Shown here in pieces: positions 23,904 to 32,050 of a DNA stretch of 64,000 nucleotides. A model generated the notes under the pieces. The model searched no databases, was not told the DNA's origin, and was given only the letters and a program-made list of their open reading frames with translations. Source of the stretch: Halieaceae bacterium UBA5044 (GTDB lineage: Bacteria > Pseudomonadota > Gammaproteobacteria > Pseudomonadales > Halieaceae); assembly GCA_002416125.1 (NCBI GenBank), contig DIBU01000015.1, forward strand, positions 124,001-188,000, given 5' to 3'. A program made the translations under genes and the position numbers. How positions within the stretch are numbered: the first letter of the stretch is position 1; the number at the start of each line of letters is the position of its first letter.

Positions 23904-25202
23904 GTGAGTTGGAGCTTTGAGACTGACCCCGAATTCCAGCAGCAGTTGGACTGGATTGCCACCTTCACCCGCGAGGAAATCGAGCCGCTGGATCTCGTCT
24001 TCCGCGAACCCGGAGACCCGTGGGACCCCGACTCCCCCGCCGCCAGGGCCATGGCGCCGCTGCGTGAAATCGTCAAGCAGAAGCGCCTGTGGGCCTGCCA
24101 CATTGGCCCCGAACTCGGCGGCCAGGGCTACGGCCAGGTGAAGCTCGGGCTCATGAACGAAATTCTCGGGCGCAGCCGGTTTGGCCCCAGCGTATTCGGC
24201 TGCCAGGCCCCGGATTCGGGCAACGCCGAAATCCTTGCCCACTACGGTACACCCGACCAGAAGGCCCGCTACCTGCAGCCTCTGCTGGACGGCAAAATTG
24301 CCTCCTGCTACTCCATGACCGAACCGCAGGCCGGCGCAGACCCGGCGGAGTTCACCTGCACCGCCACGCGAGAAGGTGATGAGTGGGTGATCAACGGTGA
24401 AAAGTGGTTCGCATCGCACGCACGCTTCTCGGAGTTCCTGCTGGTCATGGTCGTGACCAACCCGGACGTACCCATCCACGAAGGCGCGTCCATCATCCTG
24501 GTGGAGAAAGGCACGCCGGGCATGGACATCCTGCGCAACTCCGCTGTTGGCCCGTATGTCGAGCAGGGTGACGGTGTACACGCCTACATCCGCTTTACCA
24601 ACTGCCGTGTGCCGGCCGAAAACCTGCTGGGCGAAGAGGGCAAGGGTTTCCTGGTGGCGCAGACGCGTCTCGGCGGTGGCCGTGTGCACCACGCCATGCG
24701 CAGCGTCGGCGTGCTGAAGAAAGCCATGGATATGATGTGTGAGCGCGTGCTCAGCCGGACCACCAAAGGCGAACTGCTGGCCACCAAGCAGATGACCCAG
24801 GACAAGATAGCCGACAGCTACACGCAGATTCTGCAGTACCGGCTGCACGTGCTGTACACGGCATGGCTGATCGACAAGTACAAGGAATACAACCGGGAGG
24901 TGCGCAAGGAAATCGCCGCCATCAAGGCTGCGACGCCGAAAATCCTGCAGGAAGTCATTTACCGCGCCATGCACCTGCATGGCAGCCTGGGCATGTCAGA
25001 CGAAGTGCCGCTGATGACCATGTGGGCGAACATTCCGGAGCTGGGCGTGGTAGACGGCCCGTCGGAAGTGCACAAGATAACCGTGGCGCGTACCGTCCTG
25101 CGCGACTACAAGCCCGCGCCCGGCCTGTTCCCGACCTACCACACGCCCACCCAGCGTGAGGCGGCGATGAAAAAGTACGGCCATTTTCTCAATCAGAAAT
25201 AG
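23904..25202 (+). CDS. Acyl-CoA dehydrogenase family protein
   Basis: A 432-residue flavoprotein with the ACAD layout: N-terminal helices, the middle-domain motif CYSMTEPQAGADP, INGEKWFAS, and a C-terminal region with AMHLHGSLGMSDEVPL. GTG start at 23904, with AAAGGA upstream. It would introduce a double bond in an acyl-CoA side chain. Because the divergent operon encodes an ACAD10/11-type kinase, an alternative is the LvaC/ACAD11-like dephosphorylating isomerisation of phosphorylated 4-hydroxyacyl-CoA. Which of the two cannot be decided without checking the active-site base. Probably shares the operator at 23746-23764. Confidence 0.9.
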   Translation: MSWSFETDPEFQQQLDWIATFTREEIEPLDLVFREPGDPWDPDSPAARAMAPLREIVKQKRLWACHIGPELGGQGYGQVKLGLMNEILGRSRFGPSVFGCQAPDSGNAEILAHYGTPDQKARYLQPLLDGKIASCYSMTEPQAGADPAEFTCTATREGDEWVINGEKWFASHARFSEFLLVMVVTNPDVPIHEGASIILVEKGTPGMDILRNSAVGPYVEQGDGVHAYIRFTNCRVPAENLLGEEGKGFLVAQTRLGGGRVHHAMRSVGVLKKAMDMMCERVLSRTTKGELLATKQMTQDKIADSYTQILQYRLHVLYTAWLIDKYKEYNREVRKEIAAIKAATPKILQEVIYRAMHLHGSLGMSDEVPLMTMWANIPELGVVDGPSEVHKITVARTVLRDYKPAPGLFPTYHTPTQREAAMKKYGHFLNQK

Positions 25203-25213
25203 CCTGCCACTGA

Positions 25214-25241
25214 CCCGCCCCGGGGCGATGCCCGGGGCGGG
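25214..25241. terminator. Bidirectional hairpin between convergent genes
   Basis: A perfect 11-bp stem (CCCGCCCCGGG / CCCGGGGCGGG) with a 6-base loop lies between the acyl-CoA dehydrogenase stop and the stop of the convergent AhpD-like gene. There is no clear T run; it probably acts in both directions. Confidence 0.65.
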
Positions 25242-25247
25242 CGCTCT

Positions 25248-25763
25248 CTAGCGCGGGATACTGATTTCCATGCGCGGCATGGCATCCGGCATGCCACCAA
25301 GCGCCACGGCACAGCGCGACGACCCATTGAACCAGGCCACCAGCAGCGACAGGTGCAGCAGCTCGGCTTCACTGAACTCCTGCAGCAGCGCATTCTGCAG
25401 TCCCTGATCAATCCCGGACGGATCCAGATTGTACTGGTCGACAAACGCCACCAGCAGGCGCTCCCGCGCCGACAGCTCGGCATCCGGCTCAGCGCCGCGG
25501 ATCATCTGGACTTTCTCTTCCGTCAAGCCGTCGCTGATCGCCACATCGTAACGCACCGCCTGGCACATCACGCAGCCGGTATGGCGCGCGTTGCGCAACC
25601 GTGCCAGCTCCACCTCCGCGGCCGACAGCGGGCCGGCGTCCCATACTGCCGCATTCAGGGCCAGATAGGGCTCCACTGTGCGGGGCACGATGCCCAGCGC
25701 GGAGTCCCGGATCACGTTGCCCGTATTCTGTGCAGGCGCCTGTACGCGCGCATTACTGCCCAT
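25248..25763 (-). CDS. Carboxymuconolactone decarboxylase / AhpD-like protein
   Basis: A 171-residue all-helical AhpD-like protein. The redox or catalytic segment is RHTGCVMCQAVRYD, with a CxxC pair; a downstream EAELLHLSLLVAWFNG helix is typical of the family. Members are either peroxidase partners (CxxC plus His) or decarboxylases. The intact CxxC favours a redox role or a structural relative of AhpD. It overlaps the second AhpD-like gene by 11 bases, so the pair is translated together and may form a heteromer. Confidence 0.8.
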   Translation of the reverse strand: MGSNARVQAPAQNTGNVIRDSALGIVPRTVEPYLALNAAVWDAGPLSAAEVELARLRNARHTGCVMCQAVRYDVAISDGLTEEKVQMIRGAEPDAELSARERLLVAFVDQYNLDPSGIDQGLQNALLQEFSEAELLHLSLLVAWFNGSSRCAVALGGMPDAMPRMEISIPR

Positions 25764-26214
25764 GTTGCCGTACCCCCGCAGGCTTTGCCTGCCAGATCAG
25801 GCCCAGACGGATCAGGCCATCAAAAACCCCCAGCGCCTGCAGCAGCGCCACCAGACCCTCCTCGCCGATGTGCGCCTTGACCGCGTCGGCCTGCGCATCC
25901 GTGATGGCGCTGCAATCCATCGCGTACACCTCGGTAAACGCGAGGCAGGCACGTTGCTCGTCACTGAACAGTGGCGATTGCGGCCAGTCCTGCAGCTGCG
26001 CACGCTGTGGCGCGGACACCGGACACTCCTCCAGCGCAAAATCGGCGGCGCTGCGGTGCAGCTGCGCCAGTCGCAGGCGGCACAACTCCAGCGTTTCCGC
26101 AGACACCTGCGGCAGTTCAAACACGCTTTCGTACAACTGCCGGAAGGCGCCACCGATCGCCGGCAAACGATCCAGCAACTGCTCCCGGTCAAGCCCCTGC
26201 ACAATCCAGTTCAT
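25753..26214 (-). CDS. Carboxymuconolactone decarboxylase-like protein lacking CxxC
   Basis: A 153-residue relative of the preceding protein: LCRLRLAQLHRSAADFAL replaces the CxxC segment and FSDEQRACLAFTEVYAMD matches the second conserved helix. The ATG at 26214 has GGAGG upstream, better than the GTG at 26229. Without the Cys pair it cannot act as an AhpD-type peroxidase; it may be the regulatory or structural partner of the product of 25248-25763. It lies in one run with the DUF1330 gene. Confidence 0.72.
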   Translation of the reverse strand: MNWIVQGLDREQLLDRLPAIGGAFRQLYESVFELPQVSAETLELCRLRLAQLHRSAADFALEECPVSAPQRAQLQDWPQSPLFSDEQRACLAFTEVYAMDCSAITDAQADAVKAHIGEEGLVALLQALGVFDGLIRLGLIWQAKPAGVRQHGQ

Positions 26215-26253
26215 CGCTGCCTCCGGCACACGCAGGTGCCCATCAATACGGTC

Positions 26254-26673
26254 TCAGGCACTGAATACCGCCCCGGCTTCCGACTGCCCCATGCGGATGA
26301 GTCGGCTATCGGCAACCGCCACCTGACGGTGCACCACGGCCTCACGGTATTCCGGGTCGGTCACCATGGCCATGAACGCGCCAGCATTCGGGTAGAGCGC
26401 GATAAAGGCGACATCCCAGTGCTCGTCCGGAGGACCGATGACCACGCACTCGGGTCTGCCGCGCCAGAGAATGCTCCCTCCCAGGCGCTGGAACACGGGG
26501 CCGCTGAATTTGCCGTAGCGATCGTAGGCTTCCGCACCGGTGATGGTCTCACCGTCCGGATACACCGCCTGGGCATTCAGGCGGACCAGGTTCAGCATCA
26601 TGATAGGGGTGTCACGCGGTAGCGACTTGAAGCGATCAAACTGCTCGCGTGTGGGGTCGACATTCTGGCTCAT
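26254..26673 (-). CDS. DUF1330 family protein
   Basis: A 139-residue dimeric ferredoxin-like-fold protein of the DUF1330 type: MMLNLVRLNAQA, a Y-P-D-G-E-T segment, and the FIALYPNAGAFMAMVTDPEYREAV helix pattern common to the family. AAGGAG precedes the ATG at 26673. The biochemical role of the family is mostly unknown; it belongs to the dimeric alpha/beta barrel group that also holds monooxygenase-like proteins. It is probably the first gene of the run ending at 25248. Confidence 0.8.
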   Translation of the reverse strand: MSQNVDPTREQFDRFKSLPRDTPIMMLNLVRLNAQAVYPDGETITGAEAYDRYGKFSGPVFQRLGGSILWRGRPECVVIGPPDEHWDVAFIALYPNAGAFMAMVTDPEYREAVVHRQVAVADSRLIRMGQSEAGAVFSA

Positions 26674-26896
26674 GCAGGCTCCTTGTTCGATGTATTCGGG
26701 CGCAAACCCGCGGCTGCGCGGCGGCAGGGTCTGAACACCGCCCTGTGCAAGCTTAACGCCCCAGGCACGTCAGGTATAGCGGGCCGGATGTACGCCGGGG
26801 CAAGCACAGCACGCCGGTCTGGAAGACCGCGTGAAAAATAGCCACGCCGGGTAGCCATACTGAACGGGACGGCTGTACAGACAGGGCAGATGAGCT

Positions 26897-27271
26897 ATGT
26901 TTTTCAGTATGCAGAAAACCAGCGACATTCTCTGGCAGGACGCGCAGCACCAGACGCTGTTCGCCATCCTGGAGCTCATTGCCCAGCCGGAGTCCGGCAT
27001 CGACGCCGTGCGCCACCTGCATGACTATGCGGAGAGCCACTTTGCCCTGGAGGAACACTACATGGCGGCGCTCGCCTACCCCGAGCGCGAGACTCACGTT
27101 GCCGCACACAATCAGTTCCGGGAGGAGATTGCGTCGCTTCTGGCGCAGAACGAAGATGACGCCGGCTTTCGCGCTCTGGTGGCGACCTTTCTGACCGAGT
27201 GGCTGCGACGCCACGTATTCGGTGTCGACAAGGCGCTGGAAGCGTTTATTCTCGCCTCAGAGCGCAAGTAA
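26897..27271 (+). CDS. Bacteriohemerythrin
   Basis: A 124-residue four-helix protein with the full diiron ligand set at hemerythrin spacing: H18, H48, E52, H67, H71, H106 and D111. Such proteins bind O2 or NO at a diiron site. No signal peptide, so it is cytoplasmic. It sits at the border of the NO-respiration island next to the nirS operon, and NO binding or O2 supply are both plausible. The 223-base gap before it holds a small inverted repeat (CGGTCT-GGA-AGACCG, 26815-26829) and no NsrR-type site. Confidence 0.85.
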   Translation: MFFSMQKTSDILWQDAQHQTLFAILELIAQPESGIDAVRHLHDYAESHFALEEHYMAALAYPERETHVAAHNQFREEIASLLAQNEDDAGFRALVATFLTEWLRRHVFGVDKALEAFILASERK

Positions 27272-27290
27272 CAGGCGGCAGTGCCGCCTG
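27272..27290. terminator. Hairpin between convergent hemerythrin and porin genes
   Basis: A perfect 8-bp stem CAGGCGGC / GCCGCCTG with a 3-base loop lies in the 29-base gap between two convergent stop codons. The T tract is poor. Confidence 0.55.
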
Positions 27291-27300
27291 TCGCACTTGA

Positions 27301-28590
27301 CTACAGCGCCACCTGCGCGGTCAACCAGACTTTGTCAGTATCCCGATAGGCGGGTTGACCATCGCCTTCAAAGAAGGCTGCCTTCAGCTCCAGCGACACC
27401 CTGGGGGTGAGGGTCCACCCAAGGAGCAGGTCCAGCTCCGAACCGAGGCCGCGACGGTGCTTGTCGGTGCGGAAGTCGTGGTAGACCGCGCGCCAGTTGA
27501 GGCTGTCGCGCCGCCCCGACACGGCAAACCAGGTATCGCGGATACCGTCGCCCGGCGTACCCAGAAACTTGTCGGCCCAGCCCTGGAACTTGTGCAGGGT
27601 GGCCAGCGGCGTGCGGAAACCTTCGCCGTTGTCACTGCCCAAGACCTCATAGCCCAGCTCCAGCTTGGCCAGCGGCATGGTCCAGCCCGCATCCACGTTG
27701 TAATAGGTTGCGCGGTAGCTGGCCGGGTTGTCACCGGCATCGGACTGGGTTGCGAGCGCCATGTTCAGGTTGAAACCCGACCACTGGCCGCTGTATTCCA
27801 CGCCCACGGTGTCTGTGGCGTTCGCAATGGTGAGGGCCGGCGCGTAGTTGGCGTCACTGTCGATATCCAGCAGATAGACAAAGCCCGAGAGGCTCTGTTT
27901 CTCCGCCGGTGAGAACGTGGCGCGCAAGAGACCGATGTCGCCATCCCAATCCGCAGGCTGTGCGCCATCGTCGGGCCCGAAAATGCGCTGGACGCGGTAC
28001 ACATAACTGGCATCCAGCTGCAGGCCGCTGGCGGGCTGCCATTGTGCACGCAGCCCGTCGTAGGTCTGTTCGTTCTGGCGCCACACCACGTTGCCCACAA
28101 ACCGGTGATTGCCGTGCAGGATACGCTGGCGACCCAGGGTGCCGTGCAGCGCACCCGCGCGGTAGTCGAGCTGTGCGCGGTTCACCTCGGTGCCCTCGGG
28201 ATCCGCCACCACGGGGTAGCGCAGTTCACCGTTGGTGGTGGAGTTGTAGAGGTCATTGCCCAGCGCCGTGACGTCATCAATTTCGAGTTCAAATGACACC
28301 CCCGCCCAGGCGGCCGACGCCAGGGTCAGCCGTGAACGCAGGGTGGAGGCCAGCGCGGTATCTGCCAGGGGCTGCTGATCCACGTATTCCAGTCGGTAGC
28401 GAAAATCCAGATGGGCACTGCCATCGCTGATCATGCCCACCACACTGTCGGTGCTGTCACCGGCTGCAAAGCCCGGCAGCGCGGCAAGGCTGACGGCGCC
28501 CAGCAGCAGGCAACGAATACTGTTGGCGAGAACGTTTGGGGCCCCGCAGGGCCCCTTCACGTTGTTGCCGTTTGACAACCGTGAACGCAT
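27301..28590 (-). CDS. Outer-membrane porin-like protein (alginate-export type)
   Basis: A 429-residue protein with a signal region ending at LPGFAAG and a long series of amphipathic strands (FRYRLEYVDQQ, ASYVYRVQRIF, SWTLTPRVSLELKAAFF) ending in the hydrophobic AQVAL. The pattern matches the alginate-export/AlgE-like barrel family that often appears as a hypothetical gene in denitrification clusters. The ATG is 1 base from the nirS stop, so it is co-transcribed with nirS and presumably under NsrR control. Its substrate is unknown; passage of nitrite or another small solute is a guess. Confidence 0.7.
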   Translation of the reverse strand: MRSRLSNGNNVKGPCGAPNVLANSIRCLLLGAVSLAALPGFAAGDSTDSVVGMISDGSAHLDFRYRLEYVDQQPLADTALASTLRSRLTLASAAWAGVSFELEIDDVTALGNDLYNSTTNGELRYPVVADPEGTEVNRAQLDYRAGALHGTLGRQRILHGNHRFVGNVVWRQNEQTYDGLRAQWQPASGLQLDASYVYRVQRIFGPDDGAQPADWDGDIGLLRATFSPAEKQSLSGFVYLLDIDSDANYAPALTIANATDTVGVEYSGQWSGFNLNMALATQSDAGDNPASYRATYYNVDAGWTMPLAKLELGYEVLGSDNGEGFRTPLATLHKFQGWADKFLGTPGDGIRDTWFAVSGRRDSLNWRAVYHDFRTDKHRRGLGSELDLLLGWTLTPRVSLELKAAFFEGDGQPAYRDTDKVWLTAQVAL

Positions 28591-28591
28591 A

Positions 28592-30331
28592 TCAGTAGAT
28601 GTCCTTGCGCGTGTTGAACACGTTGAACTTGCCGGTAGGTGTTACCAGGCGTGGGTCCTTGATGACATGCTTCAGCTTGCGCGTCTTGTCATCCACAACC
28701 ACGATGGCAGACACCTGCTCCATGCCGTTCCACACCGAGAACCAGACCTCATCACCTGCCGCATTGTACTCCGGCTGCACCACGCGCGCGGGCCCCTCTT
28801 CGATCCCCGCCCACTTGGCAATCGGGAGTACTTCATAGCCCGCGTCAAAGTCGTCGATATTGTAGACGGCAGCCGACTGGCTCACGCTCTCCTGCGGGTG
28901 CAGGGTGTTGTCCACCCACAGGTTACGCGATTTCGGGTGCGTCTTGACGAACAGCGAGCCACCGCCCTGCGCTTTCAGGGTGCGCACGACTTTCCAGGCC
29001 TGCTCCGGGTGGTTTTCCGGATCCGTGCCGATGAAGGTCATGTTCTCGTTGCCCAGCGCCGAGGTGACCCAGACAGGCCCGAATTCCGGGTCGACCAGGT
29101 TGGCGCCGCGCCCGGGGTGGGGAATCTTGGTCACGTCCACCAGGGCCTCGATATTCCGGTCACGGGAGTCCACCACCGCAATCTTGTCAGACTGGTTGGC
29201 AGCCGTGAGGAAGTAGCGGTGGCTGGCGTCCCAGCCGCCGTCATGAAGGAAGCGTGCCGCTTCCAGGGTCGTGACGGACAGCGCATCGAGATTGCTGTAG
29301 TCAACCAGCAGAATCTTGCCGGTCTCCTTCACATTGACGATGAACTCGGGATGTTCGTGGGACGCCACAATCGCCGCCACACGCGGTTCCGGGTGGTACT
29401 CCTGGGTGTCAACCGTCATACCGCGGGTCGACATGATCTTGGTCGGCTCCAGCGTAGCGCCGTCCATCAGCACGTATTGTGGGGGCCAGTAGGCGCCTGC
29501 AATCGCGATCTTGTCTTCGTAGCCGGGGAACTTGGAGGTCTCCACAGAGCGCGCCTCGAGACCGATCTTGACCGTGGCCACACGCTGCGGCGGGTTCATG
29601 TAGAGGTCAATCATGTCGATCTTGGCATCGCGGCCTATGGTGTAGACATAGCGCCCGGAGTGAGAGGCCCGCGAGATGTGCACCGCGTAACCGGTTTGCA
29701 GGATCGTGATGATGTCCTTGCTGTCGCCGTCGATCAGGGCGATTTCACCGGAATCCCGCAGGGTTACCGAGAAGATGTTGTCCACATCGTAGCTGTGCTG
29801 CGGCTTGGAGGGACGCTCGGACTCAGGCACCAGGACTTCCCAGGTGTCCATCATCTCGGCCATGCCCCACTCCGGCGGAGCCGGTGGTTCGTGCTGCAGG
29901 AAGCGCGCCATGATGTCGATCTGTTCTTCGGTGAAGTCGCCGGAGGTGCCCCAGTTGGGCATACCGCCGGGAGATCCGTAGTTGATCAGCACTTTGAGAA
30001 ACTCGGTGCCGCGCTCCTGGGTGATGTCCGGGGTCAGCGGCTTGCCGGTGGCGCCCTTGCGCAGCACGCCGTGGCAGCCCGCGCAGCGCTCAAAGTACAG
30101 TTTTGTGGCCAGGTCAAATTCGGCCTGGGTCATGTCCGGGGCACCGGGCGAGATCACGCGCTTCATCTCGCCGGCGGGCACCGGGGCACCCTTGTAGGCC
30201 ATTTCACCCGGCGTCACACCCGGGTGGTCGGTCTTGTCCTGGCCCAACGCCGCCGCGCTCAAGCCCAGTGTCACGGAGAACAGGCCCGCGCCTGCACGTT
30301 GCTTCCAGCTGCTTGCTTTGCTTTTCATCAT
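28592..30331 (-). CDS. nirS: Cytochrome cd1 nitrite reductase
   Basis: A 579-residue periplasmic enzyme that reduces nitrite to NO. Signal peptide to about residue 30, heme-c site C83-A-G-C86-H87, then an eight-bladed d1-heme propeller ending in VTPTGKFNVFNTRKDIY, a NirS-type C terminus. AAGGGGAAGG lies right before the ATG pair at 30331. The promoter carries an FNR/Dnr-type box, a GATAAT -10, and an NsrR site over it. None of the heme-d1 assembly genes (nirF, nirE, nirDLGH, nirJ) or a nirC/nirM electron donor is in this window, so maturation must be encoded elsewhere. Confidence 0.93.
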   Translation of the reverse strand: MMKSKASSWKQRAGAGLFSVTLGLSAAALGQDKTDHPGVTPGEMAYKGAPVPAGEMKRVISPGAPDMTQAEFDLATKLYFERCAGCHGVLRKGATGKPLTPDITQERGTEFLKVLINYGSPGGMPNWGTSGDFTEEQIDIMARFLQHEPPAPPEWGMAEMMDTWEVLVPESERPSKPQHSYDVDNIFSVTLRDSGEIALIDGDSKDIITILQTGYAVHISRASHSGRYVYTIGRDAKIDMIDLYMNPPQRVATVKIGLEARSVETSKFPGYEDKIAIAGAYWPPQYVLMDGATLEPTKIMSTRGMTVDTQEYHPEPRVAAIVASHEHPEFIVNVKETGKILLVDYSNLDALSVTTLEAARFLHDGGWDASHRYFLTAANQSDKIAVVDSRDRNIEALVDVTKIPHPGRGANLVDPEFGPVWVTSALGNENMTFIGTDPENHPEQAWKVVRTLKAQGGGSLFVKTHPKSRNLWVDNTLHPQESVSQSAAVYNIDDFDAGYEVLPIAKWAGIEEGPARVVQPEYNAAGDEVWFSVWNGMEQVSAIVVVDDKTRKLKHVIKDPRLVTPTGKFNVFNTRKDIY

Positions 30332-30369
30332 CCTTCCCCTTAATGGCGCTCAGGTTCAATGCGCCTCTT

Positions 30370-30392
30370 AAAACGCATATTATCTGCATGTT
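30370..30392. promoter_or_regulatory. NsrR-type palindrome upstream of nirS
   Basis: AAAACGCATAT-T-ATCTGCATGTT has the 11-1-11 layout of NsrR sites. It covers the nirS -10 (GATAAT, 30384-30379 on the minus strand), so NsrR binding would block transcription until NO damages its Fe-S cluster. Confidence 0.8.
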
Positions 30393-30404
30393 CTAGTCGA
30401 CAAT

Positions 30405-30418
30405 ATGACACAGGTCAA
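30405..30418 (-). promoter_or_regulatory. FNR/Dnr-type box upstream of nirS
   Basis: On the minus strand TTGACCTGTGTCAT contains TGAC-N4-GTCA, the symmetric core of FNR/Dnr/NnrR boxes. Its centre is about 41.5 bases before the start point predicted from the GATAAT -10, the class II activator position. Confidence 0.75.
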
Positions 30419-31944
30419 CTTTCCCTCCGACTGCCAGCCGCATCGGTCGCAATCACCGCGTGCTCCGGCAACTGGCCCTGAAAGCGCTTCTTGCGCTTGC
30501 GCACCAGTGGCGGGCAGCGATGCTCATCCCAGTAGGTCACCTGACAGTCCAGGCAGTAGTGGCACTCATTGTCGATAATCTCCCCGGTGGGGCGTATGGC
30601 GCCGATCTGGCATTCCCGGGCGCAGGTCTGGCAGGGATGGCCGCACTCCACACGCCGACGCAGCCAGTCAAACACCTTGAAGCGGGTGACAAAGCTCAGG
30701 GCCGCACCCAGCGGGCACAGATACTTGCAGTAGAACTTGCTGTTGAACACCGTGATCACCAGTAACAGCACCGCGTACAGCACGTAAGCGGGTGGGCGGT
30801 CGAACTGCATCACGAACACCGTCTTGAAGGGCTCAACCTCTGCCAGACGCGCGGCATTGGCCATGGAGTCCAGCGCCAGCCCGAGAATCGCCAGCAGGAT
30901 CAGATACTTGATTGCCCACAGGCGCTCATGGACCGCATGCGGGAATTGCCAACCGGCAAACCCCAGCGCGCGCGACGCCTTCGATAAGAGCTCCTGGGCC
31001 GCACCAAAGGGGCAGAGCCAGCCGCAGTACACGCCGCGCCCCCAGAGCAGGATACTCAAGGCGACAAACGCCCAGAGCAGGAACACTACCGGGTCCAGCA
31101 GCAGGCTTTCCCAGGAAAAGCCGCCCGCCAGGTTGCGGGCAAAACCCAGCAGGTTGACGACCGACAGCTGGGCGTGACACACCCAGCCGATAAAGACCAC
31201 CGTGAACACCAGCCAGGCGAGGCGAAAACGCTGGAACAACCGCTTGTGCTGCACCAGCCAGTCCTGCAGAAAGAGCACCAGCAACAGGACAAAAAGGGCG
31301 ACCGCCAGTACCGATACCTGCACACGGTGCTGCTGCCAGCTCCAGTGCCACTCCGGCTCGGCCGGCGAAGCCACCGCGGGCACCCCTGCGCCCACCACCG
31401 GCGCGGCCGTCGCGCCCGCAGCCGCGTAGGCCGCCAGCACCTGCTCCGCGGCGCGCGTAATGGTGCGGGTAATCACCATGGCTGTGATGGTCGCGCCACT
31501 CAGCCCGTCGATGCCGACATAGCCCTCGCGGCCCTGGGCACCCACGCGGATGGCATCAGACGCGCGCTTGCCGACAAACTGGTTCACAAAGGCCTGCAGG
31601 TCACTATCTGTGATACCCACGACCAGTATCGGCTCCGCATGCGCCTGCACGCTGGCCGCCAGAAACTCGCCCGTTGCGGTCAGGCCCACCAGCAGGTTGA
31701 CGGGTGATCCCGAATACGCGGGGATATGCACAAAATCGCTGGTTTCAAAGAACAGCACCCGGCCCACTCCCGGTGCGTCCGCGCTGAACAGGCCCGGCAC
31801 TGAAGGCACGGGCGCTGCGACACTGACCCCCGGCAACAACTGCTGTACCGCAGTGTCATCGACAGCCCGGGCGCTGACGGGCGCCAGCGCAAGGCCAACA
31901 ACCAGCCAGAGCATGGCAGGCAGCACTAACCGGTAGCTCAACAC
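30415..31944 (-). CDS. nirI: NirI/NosR-family membrane FMN and Fe-S protein
   Basis: A 509-residue membrane protein. Signal segment (1-28), a periplasmic FMN-binding domain with the S149-G-A-T152 flavin attachment motif, about five membrane spans, then Cys motifs CGWLCPFG, CKYLCPLG and two 4Fe-4S clusters (CxxCxxxCQ and CHYCLDC). NirI is needed for nirS expression, NosR for nos genes. I choose NirI because nirS is adjacent and no nos gene is present. It is shorter than the usual 600-700 residues. GTG start at 31944 with GAGGT upstream; TATAAT at 31994-31989 overlaps the NsrR site. Confidence 0.8.
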   Translation of the reverse strand: MLSYRLVLPAMLWLVVGLALAPVSARAVDDTAVQQLLPGVSVAAPVPSVPGLFSADAPGVGRVLFFETSDFVHIPAYSGSPVNLLVGLTATGEFLAASVQAHAEPILVVGITDSDLQAFVNQFVGKRASDAIRVGAQGREGYVGIDGLSGATITAMVITRTITRAAEQVLAAYAAAGATAAPVVGAGVPAVASPAEPEWHWSWQQHRVQVSVLAVALFVLLLVLFLQDWLVQHKRLFQRFRLAWLVFTVVFIGWVCHAQLSVVNLLGFARNLAGGFSWESLLLDPVVFLLWAFVALSILLWGRGVYCGWLCPFGAAQELLSKASRALGFAGWQFPHAVHERLWAIKYLILLAILGLALDSMANAARLAEVEPFKTVFVMQFDRPPAYVLYAVLLLVITVFNSKFYCKYLCPLGAALSFVTRFKVFDWLRRRVECGHPCQTCARECQIGAIRPTGEIIDNECHYCLDCQVTYWDEHRCPPLVRKRKKRFQGQLPEHAVIATDAAGSRRES

Positions 31945-31988
31945 AGCACTCGACCTCGCAACATGATGGCAACCAGCATAGACGGCTG

Positions 31989-31994
31989 ATTATA
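31989..31994 (-). promoter_or_regulatory. -10 element of the nirI promoter
   Basis: Minus-strand TATAAT (31994-31989) matches the consensus. The NsrR-type site at 31994-32016 fills the spacer toward a weak -35 (AATGAT, 32017-32012). Confidence 0.6.
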
Positions 31995-32016
31995 AGACGC
32001 AAATGATCTGCATCAT
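31994..32016. promoter_or_regulatory. NsrR-type palindrome between nirI and the 32051 gene
   Basis: AAGACGCAAAT-G-ATCTGCATCAT, 11-1-11, with the GC-N7-GC pattern of the nirS site. It lies between divergent genes and may control both the nirI gene and the small periplasmic protein and TonB receptor genes. Confidence 0.75.
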
Positions 32017-32050
32017 TTTATTCCCGTGCAGAATGCGGTTTACTGAGCGC

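Noticed and set aside
26753..27214. Minus-strand open frame over the hemerythrin gene
   Set aside because: The plus-strand frame has all seven diiron ligands of hemerythrin in exact spacing; the opposite frame has no recognisable domain.
28433..30343. Long open frame of about 636 codons on the plus strand, antisense to nirS
   Set aside because: It mirrors the whole of nirS, whose family, start and ribosome site are clear. The antisense product has no recognisable domain and is what GC-rich coding DNA produces by chance. The same applies to long frames antisense to the SulP gene (48783-50690), norD/norQ (35925-37067) and the acyl-CoA ligase (14210-15871).
30415..31944. Naming this gene nosR
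   Set aside because: No nos genes are in the window, and nirS and its control sites are adjacent. NirI is the better guess, although the two families cannot be separated firmly by eye.
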